From Corallococcus macrosporus DSM 14697 (GTDB lineage: Bacteria; Myxococcota; Myxococcia; Myxococcales; Myxococcaceae): a DNA stretch of 64,000 bases. The stretch spans positions 7,474,001-7,538,000 of the forward strand of contig NZ_CP022203.1 in the NCBI RefSeq assembly GCF_002305895.1, written 5' to 3'. Made by a program: the position numbers and the translations under genes. The notes beneath the pieces were generated by a model that searched no databases, was not told the DNA's origin, and saw nothing but the letters and a program-made list of their open reading frames with translations. Shown one piece after another: positions 1 to 8,701 of the stretch (within the stretch, counting starts at the first letter, position 1; the number at the start of each line of letters is the position of its first letter).

Positions 1-1
1 G

Positions 2-151
2 CCGGACGAAGTCGAGCCCGGCCTCTCCGTGCGCCGCATGGACGTCACCGACAAGGCCATCACGAACTACCTGGTCAGCACCTACTTCTCCGCGGCGCCC
101 CTCATCCCCGACGCGCTGGGCGTGCTGGAGAACGTGGAGCTCGGCGCCTGA
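2..151 (+). CDS. C-terminal end of an unidentified protein (left-truncated)
   Basis: Frame 2 is open from the left edge to a TGA at 149-151 and gives 49 residues ending in ENVELGA. Third positions are almost all G or C, as in the clear genes nearby, so it is probably a real gene tail. Too little is present to name a family, and the start lies outside the window. Confidence 0.55.
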   Translation, partial: PDEVEPGLSVRRMDVTDKAITNYLVSTYFSAAPLIPDALGVLENVELGA

Positions 152-374
152 GGTTTCAATGGACGGCACGGCGGGCCCGGGCGCGAGCTCCGGGTCCGCC
201 GGGTCGCCTGAAACATTCGCATGCGTCGCTTTCAGGTTCGGCGGGACTGAAGAATTCCGCCAATGAGACGGGCTGAGACACCCGCGTTGTCCTGTTTGGC
301 GTGGACGTGACTTGGCGCAGCGGTGAAGGCGTGGTTGTTTCCGCGCGTCCCTTCACCCCTGAGAGGTTTTCCCC

Positions 375-797
375 ATGCGGAACATCTTCGCCACGACGGC
401 CGCCCTCGCTTCCCTCCTGCTGATGGGCCCGGTGGCCTGTGGTAGCAGCACGCCCGAGCAGACGGAGCCGACCACCGAGCAGCAGCAGAGCCTGAAGGCC
501 ACGGGTACCGGCTGCAGCGCCGACTCGGAATGCGCCAGCGGCCTGTGCTGGACGGAGGCCGACTCGTACCCGACCTACAACCCGTATTGGATTCGCGCGG
601 ACAGTTGCACGGAGGAGTGCAGCGGCCCTGGCGACACGTACTGCCGTGAGCTGGCGGAGGAGTACAACGCGCCCTACCCCGAGCGCGCCCGCTGCATCAG
701 CGCCCGCGGCGTCTACGACAACAACCCGTATGACCACTCCGTCTACCTTTGCGACATGGTGGCCGTGGGCCTGGGCAAGGTCCACTGGGTGGAGTAG
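375..797 (+). CDS. Small cysteine-rich lipoprotein, function unknown
   Basis: A 140-residue protein with a lipoprotein signal: Met-Arg, a hydrophobic core, then a lipobox ending MGPVAC at about residue 22, so the mature protein should be lipid-anchored. The body has a Thr/Glu/Gln-rich linker followed by about eight further cysteines spaced as in small extracellular disulphide-bonded domains (for example CSADSECASGLC). Myxobacteria encode many such short cysteine-rich surface lipoproteins. A GAGAGG ribosome site lies 10 bases before the ATG. No enzymatic motif is visible. It stands alone and converges with the TetR gene downstream. Confidence 0.7.
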   Translation: MRNIFATTAALASLLLMGPVACGSSTPEQTEPTTEQQQSLKATGTGCSADSECASGLCWTEADSYPTYNPYWIRADSCTEECSGPGDTYCRELAEEYNAPYPERARCISARGVYDNNPYDHSVYLCDMVAVGLGKVHWVE

Positions 798-855
798 CCA
801 CATCATCGCCGTCGGCCGCCTGGAGGGGCTCACGCTCCAGGCGGCTGTCGTCTCT

Positions 856-1470
856 TCATCCGTCAGCGGGCGGACCGGGTGGATTCAGAGCGGCGCCCGC
901 GATGACACGCTCGATGAGCGCCAGCATCGCGGCGCGGTAGGTCCTGGCGTCCCCGCCGCTGCTGATGGCCAACGCGGCGCGGTCGAAGGCGGCGGACAGC
1001 AGGCTGGCGAGCGCGGGCAGGAAGGGCCCCTCGCCCAGCACGGCGGCGAGCCCCTCCCTCAATGAGCCCGCGGCGGTGGCGTCATCCAGCGCCATCATCT
1101 CCGCATGGCCGAACACCGCCGGCCCATCCACCAGCAGCAAGCGCGTGCGGCCGGGGACAGCCATCGCGTCGAGATAGGCCAGGCTCCCAGCGATGAGCGC
1201 CTCGCGCGCGTCCAGCCCTGGCGGCGTCGCCGCGTCGATGGCACGCCGCAGCTCGGCGAATTCCCGTTCGAGCACCGCCCGCAGCAGCGCCTGCTTGTCC
1301 TCGAAGTGGTGGTAGAGCGCCCCCCGCGTCACGGCGGCGGCGGCCACCACCTCCGGCGTGGACGTCTGCGCGTACCCCTTCTCCACGAAGAGCGCCCGGC
1401 TCGCGCTCACCAACGCCTGCCGCGTCGTCGCGCTCCGCTCATCATTGCTTCGCCGTCCCTTGCGCTGCAT
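856..1470 (-). CDS. TetR-family transcriptional regulator, probably of the adjacent VOC gene
   Basis: About 204 residues from the chosen ATG at 1470. The N-terminal helix-turn-helix is typical of TetR repressors (residues about 10-60: [18 protein letters not shown], a [11 protein letters not shown] helix, then [16 protein letters not shown]). The C-terminal half is the variable all-helical ligand domain. The frame stays open upstream to 1539, but a start there would place the operator palindrome (1471-1487) inside the coding sequence, so the internal ATG is preferred. The gene is divergent from the VOC protein, the usual arrangement for a local repressor. The ligand cannot be predicted. Confidence 0.88.
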   Translation of the reverse strand: MQRKGRRSNDERSATTRQALVSASRALFVEKGYAQTSTPEVVAAAAVTRGALYHHFEDKQALLRAVLEREFAELRRAIDAATPPGLDAREALIAGSLAYLDAMAVPGRTRLLLVDGPAVFGHAEMMALDDATAAGSLREGLAAVLGEGPFLPALASLLSAAFDRAALAISSGGDARTYRAAMLALIERVIAGAALNPPGPPADG

Positions 1471-1487
1471 ACATACAGTCTGTATGT
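1471..1487. promoter_or_regulatory. Perfect palindromic operator between tetR and the VOC gene
   Basis: The 17-bp sequence ACATACAGTCTGTATGT is a perfect inverted repeat with 8-bp arms about a central T. It abuts the TetR start codon and lies 42 bp before the VOC start. Palindromes of this length in divergent TetR promoters are the usual repressor binding sites. Binding itself is inferred. Confidence 0.75.
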
Positions 1488-1528
1488 TACTGCATCGAAA
1501 GGCAAGTCCACGGCAGAGAGGGAGCCCC

Positions 1529-1957
1529 ATGAAAATCACCAGCTACTACCCGGTCATCATGACGAACGACGTCGCGGGCACGGCGGCGTTCTACACGGCG
1601 CACTTCGGCTTCAGCCCGCGCTTCACCAGCGACTGGTACGTGCACCTCCAGTCGGACGAGTCCGAGCACGTCGCGCTGGCCATCCTCGACGGGCGGCATG
1701 AGACGGTGCCCGCGGCGGCTCGGGGCACGGTGGCGGGGACGATTCTCAACTTCGAGGTCGAGGACCCGGACGCCGTCTACCGGGACGTGCAGGCGGCCGG
1801 CCTCCCCATCCACCTCCCGCTGCGGGACGAGGACTTCGGCCAGCGGCACTTCATCACCTCGGACCCCAACGGGGTGCTCATCGACGTCATCAAGCCCATT
1901 CCGCCGAGCGAGGCCTTCGCCAGGCAGTACGAGGCCAGCGCGCTGCCGGTCGGCTGA
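1529..1957 (+). CDS. VOC-superfamily (glyoxalase/bleomycin-resistance-like) protein
   Basis: A 142-residue single-module vicinal-oxygen-chelate protein. It opens with the beta-alpha pattern [23 protein letters not shown] and ends with [17 protein letters not shown], the usual family endings. Family members use paired beta-alpha-beta-beta-beta units for metal-dependent lyase, isomerase, dioxygenase or drug-sequestering roles; this single module would act as a dimer. The ATG at 1529 follows a GGGAG site, and the longer upstream frame (to 1358) overlaps the TetR gene and was rejected. Divergence from tetR suggests inducible expression. Substrate unknown. Confidence 0.85.
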   Translation: MKITSYYPVIMTNDVAGTAAFYTAHFGFSPRFTSDWYVHLQSDESEHVALAILDGRHETVPAAARGTVAGTILNFEVEDPDAVYRDVQAAGLPIHLPLRDEDFGQRHFITSDPNGVLIDVIKPIPPSEAFARQYEASALPVG

Positions 1958-1993
1958 GCGCCCGGGGCGTCCGCTGGCGCTCGCGGACCGGGC

Positions 1994-4090
1994 TCAGTGC
2001 GTGACGATCTTGGGCGTGATGCCTCGGAGCGGTCCGGGCAGCGCGTCCAGCATGCCCCCCAGCGCGGGCAGGGAGTGGCGGCCCTGGTACACGGAGGCCA
2101 ACCGGGGGCGCCAATAGGGATTGAAGAAGTTGGGCTGCTCCGCCCAGTTGCCCGGCCGGTGGTAGTAGGCCTGCCCGCGGGAGATGACGTTGAGTCCCTC
2201 CACCATGCCGAGGAACTTCTTGCGGTTGTTCATCATCTCCAGGCCCTCGCTCTCCGGTGAGAAGGCGAAGGACACCTTGCCCTGGGTGTTGAGCAGGGCC
2301 GGCGCGTTGGAGCCGGCGCCATCCGCGTTCTCACGGTTGATGACCTGGTCCGGCGACTTGTTCAGCGCCACCCAGGTGGAGGGCTGGTTGAAGTCCGCCG
2401 TGCGTGGCGCCGCCTGGCGCATGTTGGCGTTGGCGGCCGGGTTGCACACCGAGCCGAGCTGCCCTGGCTCGAAGTGCATGAAGGGCACGAGCCCCGGCCA
2501 GCGGTGGTTGCCGTCCTGCACGGGCCGGACGTTCGCCGCGTAGACGCTTGCATGCAGCCTGCAGTCGCCAATCCTCACCACGCAGATCTCCGTCTCGTGG
2601 ATGCCATAGCGGCCCTCGCGCCCCTCGGGCTTCACATAGCCGCCCCAGCGCCGGTCGAAGTTCGAGTAGTTCACCCGCCAATGGAGCCCTCCGCGCCGGC
2701 GGCCACTGTCCACGTCATTGAGGGCCCAGATGCTCGTCTTCATCATGTGCCGGTAGGGCAGCCGGGCCCGGTTGTTGTCACCCTTGCCCCGGCGGTTGTC
2801 GCCAAAGCACTTCCAATAGTCGTCGTCCTTGGTGCAGGCGAGCGGGTTGTCAATCTTGAAGCGGCCGCTCCCCTCCTCGGCGGGCCCGAGGTTCAGCCAG
2901 TACGGGTCATCCGAGCCGAGATTGTCCCCCTGGGCCATCATGCCCCACGGGTTGAGGTTGTCATTCCAGTCCCGGATGTAGTTCCGCCCGTTGTTGCCGG
3001 GGCCCTGCCCGGCGCGGAGCGTCCTCGCGTTGGGAAAGGTCGAGGAGAGCATGCGCGTCTGGCCAATCTTGCCGAACTGCATCACGCCATCGATGTCCAC
3101 CCCGTCGCTGAGGAAGTCCTTCAAGAAGCCGAGCATGTCTGGAATCGGCAGGAGGTCCCCCAGGCGGCGGTTGGTGACGAAGCCCTGCGGGCACTCCAGC
3201 AGGCCTCCTGACGACGCGGTGTCACAGGCATACCGGGTGGCGTTGGTGATGCCGCCCATGGAGCGCTTGGCCCGGGCAACAGGGTCGTCCCGCTCCCGCT
3301 TCGTCACGTCCAGCGCACCGAGCGGGTTCTTCCAGGACGTGGGATTGAGCGGGCTGCCTCCCGCATGGGGGCTGTGCGCCTGACTGAACAGGCACTGACT
3401 GTAAGCGCCTGTCGCCAACTGGCTCATCATGGAGTCGACGTTGCTGTCGTTCGCGTTGACCACCGTCTGGGTGGACTGCACCACATGAGTGGACGCCGAC
3501 AGCATCACCGCCTGGGAAGCGAAGTACATCACCCCGTTCAGGATTCGATGCGCGGGGATGATGCGTCCTCCGATGACCTCGTCCGGGTTGATGCCGCTGG
3601 TGCGCCGGATGGCCGCCTGCACGCCCCGAAGGAAGGTATTCCGGTAGAGCGTCATGATGCTGCTGACCACCCGGAGCAGGGGCCCGACGATGGGCACGAG
3701 CTGCAAGAGCGGACAGACGAACATCCAGTAGCCGGACGGCGAACCCGCGCACGGATTCAGCGTCCGCATGACGCCGTAGAGGTCCGTCAGGAACGCCTCG
3801 GCCGAGTAGATGAGCGACAGCAACGACTGCCACATCATCGCCGACACGTAGTGTGACACCTGCGTACGGTTGGCGTATGCGTAGAAGTTGAAGGCCCGGG
3901 CCTCCATGGCCGCCATGGAGTACGCCGCCGCGTCCGCCGTGTTCTGGAGGCGGATGCGCTCATGCACGGTGTGGCCGATGTTGACGGTGGCCAGCACCGC
4001 CAGGGACATGACCAGCACCATCAACGCCGCGAGCACCAACGCCTGCCCTTCGTTGCGGCGGAAACTCTGACGGATGCTCCGGGTCAGCAT
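1994..4090 (-). CDS. TadG/TadE-like pilus-assembly or secretion-associated protein
   Basis: A 698-residue protein. The N-terminus (RRNEGQALVLAALMVLVMSL) is a short basic stretch followed by one transmembrane helix, then a helix of the form HERIRLQNTADAAAYSMAAMEARAFNF. This matches the TadE/TadG-like N-terminal module of Flp/Tad pilus and secretion systems, where the protein is held in the inner membrane with a large periplasmic part. The rest is rich in Asn, Trp and Gly and has no enzymatic motif. No other tad genes are in the window, so it may be an orphan or the last gene of a locus. The start at 4090 places the membrane helix correctly. Confidence 0.7.
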   Translation of the reverse strand: MLTRSIRQSFRRNEGQALVLAALMVLVMSLAVLATVNIGHTVHERIRLQNTADAAAYSMAAMEARAFNFYAYANRTQVSHYVSAMMWQSLLSLIYSAEAFLTDLYGVMRTLNPCAGSPSGYWMFVCPLLQLVPIVGPLLRVVSSIMTLYRNTFLRGVQAAIRRTSGINPDEVIGGRIIPAHRILNGVMYFASQAVMLSASTHVVQSTQTVVNANDSNVDSMMSQLATGAYSQCLFSQAHSPHAGGSPLNPTSWKNPLGALDVTKRERDDPVARAKRSMGGITNATRYACDTASSGGLLECPQGFVTNRRLGDLLPIPDMLGFLKDFLSDGVDIDGVMQFGKIGQTRMLSSTFPNARTLRAGQGPGNNGRNYIRDWNDNLNPWGMMAQGDNLGSDDPYWLNLGPAEEGSGRFKIDNPLACTKDDDYWKCFGDNRRGKGDNNRARLPYRHMMKTSIWALNDVDSGRRRGGLHWRVNYSNFDRRWGGYVKPEGREGRYGIHETEICVVRIGDCRLHASVYAANVRPVQDGNHRWPGLVPFMHFEPGQLGSVCNPAANANMRQAAPRTADFNQPSTWVALNKSPDQVINRENADGAGSNAPALLNTQGKVSFAFSPESEGLEMMNNRKKFLGMVEGLNVISRGQAYYHRPGNWAEQPNFFNPYWRPRLASVYQGRHSLPALGGMLDALPGPLRGITPKIVTH

Positions 4091-4964
4091 GAAGGCGGCT
4101 CTCCTCGCACGGGGGTGCGCAATCCCAGAGGACCCTGACCTGCCGAGCGCGGTCTACGTACAAACCCTTACGCGACAGCGGATGCTCCAGCATCCGTCCC
4201 AGGAACCCTCGACCCTATGACAATGAATGGCACCCGGCAAGACACCACTCCGTCTGCTCATTTCCAAACAGGCATGAGTGGCATCACGCGCCACGCTCCG
4301 GCATGCCGCTCGCCATTCCATCGAATGTCTGACATGCCCATCGGCAGGGGCTGGCTTCGCGAGCGCAGGCCAATTCGCTGCCCCTGAGTCGCCGAGCCAT
4401 GACGCCTCGCGGCGGAAGTGAAGCGGCACCCCGGAGCGCTCGTGAAGGCACTCAACGCGCCGGGCCCAGGGCAGCCCCTGAGGTCCGCCCCACCGGCAAG
4501 CACGGTCAGCAACGGAGCTCCGGGCGCTGGCGGTTGCACGGACCTCCCCGCCCGGAGCGGTGGTCCCCAGGCCGTCGGCCGGAATGCCCCCCCCCCCGGC
4601 CGCCCCGCGGCGAGGCGCGGGCGGCGTCACCTCGCCCCCGAATACACGAAACTCACGGATATCACCGCGCCGGGCCGATGAACGCCCTGCGCCTGCCCGC
4701 GCCACGGACTCCTGCAACCCCGAGCCGGGCACGGAAGGCTGTGATTCACGCAGTCTCAAACAAGGCCCTCTCACCCCTTGAGAGCGGCGACTGTTTCTCG
4801 AATTCGCCACACCCGAGCACCCCAGAACAGCACGCCGCGTATGGAATTCTTGCAACTTGGTACACCTCATCCCTACTCGGAGCGTGATGGCGAATCTCAT
4901 CGAAAAGACACACGCGATTGTCTATAGGACCACGCACTCTTCACGACGATGACGGAGGCTCCGC
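4091..4964. other. Long intergenic region without a convincing gene
   Basis: About 870 bp separate the TadG-like gene from the next gene. The longest frames here (for example 4154-4900, minus) are rich in Arg, Ser and Cys, lack the third-position G/C bias of the neighbours and match no family. A perfect inverted repeat (CGGATGCT, 2-nt gap, AGCATCCG) lies at 4179-4196, about 90 bp upstream of the TadG-like start. It could be an operator or part of a leader. A run of eleven C residues occurs near 4586-4596. The rest shows no recognisable element. Confidence 0.5.
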
Positions 4965-5684
4965 CTGAAGCGCGCGCACATCCGGGTATTTCCCACGCAC
5001 GACCTGTACTGGCTCGCCGCTGGCTTCCTCCTGATTTACGTGGTGGCCGCGGCGTTTCTCTCGTTCGGCTCGATTTACCTGCTCCCACGGGACTTCATCA
5101 AAGGACTCTTCCGCGCGCAGTCCGCGCCCATCGCCCTGCTGGCGGGCATCCCCTGCGGCCTCTACTTCATCTTCTGGCGGGCCAGCGATGTCTTCGTCTG
5201 GCTGCGCTCACCGCCCATGCTGGAGGTGGACGAGGAGGGGCTGCGCGCTGGCGGCACGCGAATCGCCTGGCGGAACGTGAACAGCATCACCTCGGTGCAG
5301 GATGACGACCGGCTCGTCCTGCGTCACCGCGGGGGGACCTACCGGCTGCGGCTGAACCTCTGGACGGACGCGGACGAGCTCCACGACCACGTGACGCGCC
5401 ACACCGTCAACGTGCTGCTCCCTGGCGTGCACCGGCAGGTCAATGCCGGCAAGGCGGTGAGTTTCGGGCCACTCACGCTCAGCGGCGCCGGACTGACGCA
5501 CAAGAAGAAGCTGATGCGCTGGGACGACATCGAGAGCATCCGCTTCCAGGACGAGCTCGACAGCGGTGTCTCCACGCGCGAGCTGGTCATCGCCGCCCAG
5601 GGCCGGCCGCTCAGGATTGACGAGGCCCGCATCACCAACGCGCCGGTCCTCCTCGCCTACCTGTCACAGCGGCTGGCCCGCTGA
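4965..5684 (+). CDS. Membrane-anchored PH-like domain protein, function unknown
   Basis: The frame is open from 4953 to the TGA at 5684. I favour a CTG start at 4965 because a GGAGG lies 7 bases upstream and because a start at GTG 5040 would cut the first membrane helix (LYWLAAGFLLIYVVAAAFLSF). That gives about 239 residues: two hydrophobic segments in the first 75 residues, then a soluble part with two repeats of the form 'LEVDEEGLRAGGTRIAWRNV' and 'LTLSGAGLTHKKKLMRWDDI'. Such beta-strand-plus-Trp patterns are typical of PH-like membrane proteins. A second gene with the same layout follows 24 bp later. Confidence 0.6.
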   Translation: MKRAHIRVFPTHDLYWLAAGFLLIYVVAAAFLSFGSIYLLPRDFIKGLFRAQSAPIALLAGIPCGLYFIFWRASDVFVWLRSPPMLEVDEEGLRAGGTRIAWRNVNSITSVQDDDRLVLRHRGGTYRLRLNLWTDADELHDHVTRHTVNVLLPGVHRQVNAGKAVSFGPLTLSGAGLTHKKKLMRWDDIESIRFQDELDSGVSTRELVIAAQGRPLRIDEARITNAPVLLAYLSQRLAR

Positions 5685-5708
5685 CCTTTCTCTCAAGGAT
5701 GAAACACC

Positions 5709-6215
5709 ATGGAAATCTACAGCTCTTCCCAGAACAAGCAGCGGACGCAGAAGCCGCGTGAGGTCTACTACTCGCGCACGAAGCTCATCCTCGGGACCCT
5801 CATCTGGACGGTGGCCTCGGGCCTCTTCGGCATCCTCACCTCCCGGCTGACGAACAGCCCGGGCGTGATGCTCGTCTGCGGGGCCATCACCCTCTGCATG
5901 GTCTGGATGCTCTACGGCTGCATCCGTGGACTGGGCCGACTGGACAAGCCCGCGCTCATCATCGGCCGGGATGGCCTCCGCTTCGACGACGGCCTCCTGA
6001 TTGAGTGGGCCGACATGACCGAGAACACGTATTACAGCCAGTCCTACATGGGCATCCCCACCCTCAAGCTGATTCAAGTCAAGACCACGCTGGACAAGCC
6101 CAAGGTCAAGAAGCTGCGGGCGGCGGCGCTCGACATCGACAGCGACGAGTACCTGGAGCTCTGCGACGCCTACAGCCAGAGCCCCAACCCCGCGATGACT
6201 CCCGCCCGGCCGTAG
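5709..6215 (+). CDS. Two-helix membrane protein with a PH-like tail
   Basis: A 168-residue protein with two transmembrane segments at about residues 24-44 and 50-70, then a soluble segment (IIGRDGLRFDDGLLIEWADM) resembling the second half of the previous gene. An AAGGA site precedes the ATG, and the 24-bp gap to the upstream gene suggests an operon. I recognise no catalytic residue. The shared layout suggests the two genes are related or act together at the membrane. Confidence 0.7.
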   Translation: MEIYSSSQNKQRTQKPREVYYSRTKLILGTLIWTVASGLFGILTSRLTNSPGVMLVCGAITLCMVWMLYGCIRGLGRLDKPALIIGRDGLRFDDGLLIEWADMTENTYYSQSYMGIPTLKLIQVKTTLDKPKVKKLRAAALDIDSDEYLELCDAYSQSPNPAMTPARP

Positions 6216-6224
6216 CGCGCCCCT

Positions 6225-6764
6225 TCAGTCCGTGAACCGCTCGACGAGCAACGCCAGACGCTGGCGCAGCACCCGGGGCGCGGGCAGGTCGGACTGGAGC
6301 CCATCGACCGCGAGCATGAACACCTCGGAGAGCGGCTTCGACGCCAGGACGGCCTGCGTGTACTTGAGCCAGCGCCGCCGGTGGCGGGCCTCCACCTCCG
6401 GCAGCAGCCGCTCACAGGCGGCGTAGAACTCGGACGCCATGGGCGCCCCCGCAATCAGCGCCCACGGCTCCAGCAGGATGATTTCGTAGACCTGGAGGAG
6501 CTTGTCGCGCGCGGTCCCCGGCCGCGCCAGCACCTGCTCCACCCGCGGATAGCGCGCCTCGAAGAGGGACTCGAAGACGGCCGCGTAGATGTCCTCCTTG
6601 TTCTTGAACTTCAGATAGAGCAGCGGGCGCGACAGGTTCGCCCGCTTCGCGATGTCATCCAGTGACGTCTTCGCGTAGCCGAACCGCAGGAAGCACTCCA
6701 GCGCGGCGTCCAGAATCGCCGCCCGGCGCAACGCATCCCGCTCCTCGCTCCTGGTGCCCGCCAT
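6225..6764 (-). CDS. TetR-family transcriptional regulator
   Basis: A 179-residue regulator with a clear N-terminal helix-turn-helix (residues about 12-60: RRAAILDAALECFLRFGYAK, TSLDDIAKRANLS, RPLLYLKFKNKEDIYAAV). It is divergent from the MBL-fold hydrolase gene at 6828, with an imperfect inverted repeat between them, so it probably represses that gene and itself. The ATG at 6764 gives the usual short lead before the first helix. It converges with the membrane-protein pair on its left. Confidence 0.88.
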   Translation of the reverse strand: MAGTRSEERDALRRAAILDAALECFLRFGYAKTSLDDIAKRANLSRPLLYLKFKNKEDIYAAVFESLFEARYPRVEQVLARPGTARDKLLQVYEIILLEPWALIAGAPMASEFYAACERLLPEVEARHRRRWLKYTQAVLASKPLSEVFMLAVDGLQSDLPAPRVLRQRLALLVERFTD

Positions 6765-6774
6765 CCCGAACGAT

Positions 6775-6800
6775 TTGACAAAAATTCCCTATTTCGTCAA
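6775..6800. promoter_or_regulatory. Imperfect inverted repeat, probable TetR operator
   Basis: The divergent 63-bp spacer contains TTGACAAAAA and, 6 bp on, ATTTCGTCAA. The arms are reverse complements at 8 of 10 positions (outer arms TTGAC/GTCAA are exact). The left arm also looks like a -35 hexamer. The position just upstream of both start codons fits a repressor site; this is inference. Confidence 0.5.
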
Positions 6801-6827
6801 TTCATCCCCACACGACGAAGGGCGCGG

Positions 6828-7997
6828 GTGCACGACATGACGTGGCGCGGGAGGCTGGCATATGCGGCGATGGGGACGACGGCGCTGCTGGCCCTGCTGT
6901 TGACCGCGGTCGCCATCGAGGCGTGGCCGGCCCTGGGGACGGCCGCGGACGGCGCGCGGCGGGCCCGGATGGAGCGCTCGCCGCAGTGGAAGGACGGCCA
7001 CTTCGACAACCCGCAGCCCCTGCGCAACGACGCCTGGGGCTCCATCGCGAGCTTGTTCCGCCCCAGCCCCGACGTGAGCCCCGCGCCGGGCGCGCTGCCC
7101 TCGGTGTCACTGGACCGGAGCGCCTTCGCGACGCCGCCCGTCACGGGCCTCCGCGTCACCTGGCTCGGGCACTCGACGTCGCTCGTGGAGCTGGACGGGC
7201 ACCGGCTTCTCATCGACCCGGTGTGGGGCGAGCGCACCTCGCCCGTGAGCTGGATAGGCCCCCGCCGCTGGTACGCGCCCCCGCTGGCGCTGGCGGAGCT
7301 GCCCGCCGTCGACGCGGTCGCCATCTCCCATGACCACTATGACCACCTCGACCACCCCACCCTGCTGGCGATGAAGGATTGGGACACGACCTTCATCGTG
7401 CCGCTCGGCGTCGGCGCGCACCTGGTGGACTGGGGCATCCCCGAGTCGCGCATCGTCGAGCTCGACTGGTGGGAGCGCACGCGCGTGGGGACGCTGGAGG
7501 TCGTCTGCACGCCCGCCCGGCATGCCTCGGGGCGGACCGGCATCGACAAGGACGCCACGCTGTGGGCGGGCTTCGCGTTCCTGGGCCCCACGCACCGCGT
7601 GTACTACTCGGGCGACACCGGCCTGTTCCCCGCCATGCGGGACATTGGCGAGAAGCTGGGCCCCTTCGACCTGACGATGATTGAAGTGGGCCAGTACCAC
7701 GGCGCGTGGCCCGACTGGCACATCGGCCCCGAGCAGGCCGTCACCGCGCACCAGTGGGTCCGGGGCCGCGTGCTGCTGCCCGTGCACTGGGGCCTGTTCA
7801 GCCTGGCGCTGCATGGCTGGACCGAGCCCGTCGAGCGGGTGCTCGCCGCGGGAGCGGCCGCGGGGGCACGCGTCATCGTCCCGAAGCCGGGAGAGCGCGT
7901 CGAGCCCGGCGCGCCGCCTCCGCCCGAGCGCTGGTGGCCCCAGCTCCCCTGGACCACGGCGGAGCAGGACCCCATCGTCTCCACCCAGTTGGACTGA
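6828..7997 (+). CDS. MBL-fold metallo-hydrolase (NAPE-PLD/UlaG-like) with N-terminal membrane anchor
   Basis: A 389-residue protein. One hydrophobic segment (residues about 9-32) suggests a signal or anchor. The metallo-beta-lactamase core follows: a WLGHSTSLVEL strand, the di-metal motif HDHYDH at residues 168-173, HASGR, SGDTG, and a late HWG. The WLGHSTS opening and the sequence around SGDTG resemble the N-acylphosphatidylethanolamine phospholipase D-like and UlaG-like branch. Starts at GTG 6828 and ATG 6837 are both possible. It is divergent from a TetR gene that probably controls it. The substrate may be a phospholipid or other phosphodiester, but that is only family inference. Confidence 0.82.
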   Translation: MHDMTWRGRLAYAAMGTTALLALLLTAVAIEAWPALGTAADGARRARMERSPQWKDGHFDNPQPLRNDAWGSIASLFRPSPDVSPAPGALPSVSLDRSAFATPPVTGLRVTWLGHSTSLVELDGHRLLIDPVWGERTSPVSWIGPRRWYAPPLALAELPAVDAVAISHDHYDHLDHPTLLAMKDWDTTFIVPLGVGAHLVDWGIPESRIVELDWWERTRVGTLEVVCTPARHASGRTGIDKDATLWAGFAFLGPTHRVYYSGDTGLFPAMRDIGEKLGPFDLTMIEVGQYHGAWPDWHIGPEQAVTAHQWVRGRVLLPVHWGLFSLALHGWTEPVERVLAAGAAAGARVIVPKPGERVEPGAPPPPERWWPQLPWTTAEQDPIVSTQLD

Positions 7998-8102
7998 CCG
8001 GAGCGCGCGCCCGCCGTCCGGTGTGGCGCCTGCCCGCCCGTCCGGCGCAGGTGCCCTTCCTGAGCGCCAGGAAGCACCTTGAGCGCGGGAGGCAGCGCGC
8101 GG

Positions 8103-8663
8103 ATGAACAGACGACTCGGTTCGCTTTTCCGAAGAGACCCGGCCGAAGTCCAGGGCGCCTATTTCCTGCTGAAGGGCCTGTGGCCCCTGCTCCAACCGGA
8201 GCGAGTCACGCGGCGCATCGGCCCCGTCCGCGAAGGCTGGTTGATGAAGACGGTGTGCGGGCTCGCCGGCACCGTGGGCGCCACGCTGCTCACCGCGCAC
8301 CGCAACGGCCGCGTCACCCCGGAGCTGCGCAACCTGGGCATGGGGAGCGCGTTCGCGCTCCTGGTCGTGGACGTCTCCACGTATGCCACGAACCGCGCGC
8401 GACGCGCGCCCCTCTTCCTGGGAGACGCCGCCATCCAGGCGGCGCTGCTCGTGGCCCAGTGGCGGGCCTGGCGCCGCATGCCGGTGGTCATCGACGCACG
8501 CACCACCCCATTGAGTGACCCGTCGCGGTATGGCGCGGGCGAGCACGGCCGCTGGAACATCCTCCCCGGAGAGACCCGCGACGCGGCCGGCCGCCGCGAC
8601 ATCGTCGCCGAGGGCTCCATGGCCTCCTTCCCCGCCAGCGACCCGCCTTCCTACATGGGGTGA
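8103..8663 (+). CDS. Hypothetical membrane-associated protein
   Basis: About 186 residues from ATG 8103, chosen over TTG 8079 because GGGAGG lies upstream. The middle has two moderately hydrophobic stretches (TVCGLAGTVGATLLT and LGMGSAFALLVVDVSTYA) that could be membrane helices. The C-terminal third is soluble and ends in SFPASDPPSYMG, a short tail common in small uncharacterised proteins. I recognise no family. It ends 38 bp before the retron operon but differs in character, so I do not count it as part of the retron. Confidence 0.6.
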   Translation: MNRRLGSLFRRDPAEVQGAYFLLKGLWPLLQPERVTRRIGPVREGWLMKTVCGLAGTVGATLLTAHRNGRVTPELRNLGMGSAFALLVVDVSTYATNRARRAPLFLGDAAIQAALLVAQWRAWRRMPVVIDARTTPLSDPSRYGAGEHGRWNILPGETRDAAGRRDIVAEGSMASFPASDPPSYMG

Positions 8664-8701
8664 GCGACTGCCCCCTGTGTCCGGAGGCACCCCCGGTATA
8701 A

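Noticed and set aside
2474-3211. Long plus-strand frame of 245 residues opposite the TadG-like gene
   Set aside because: It is the antisense shadow of a clear gene; its composition (His, Val, Arg-rich) is the usual artefact of GC-rich DNA.
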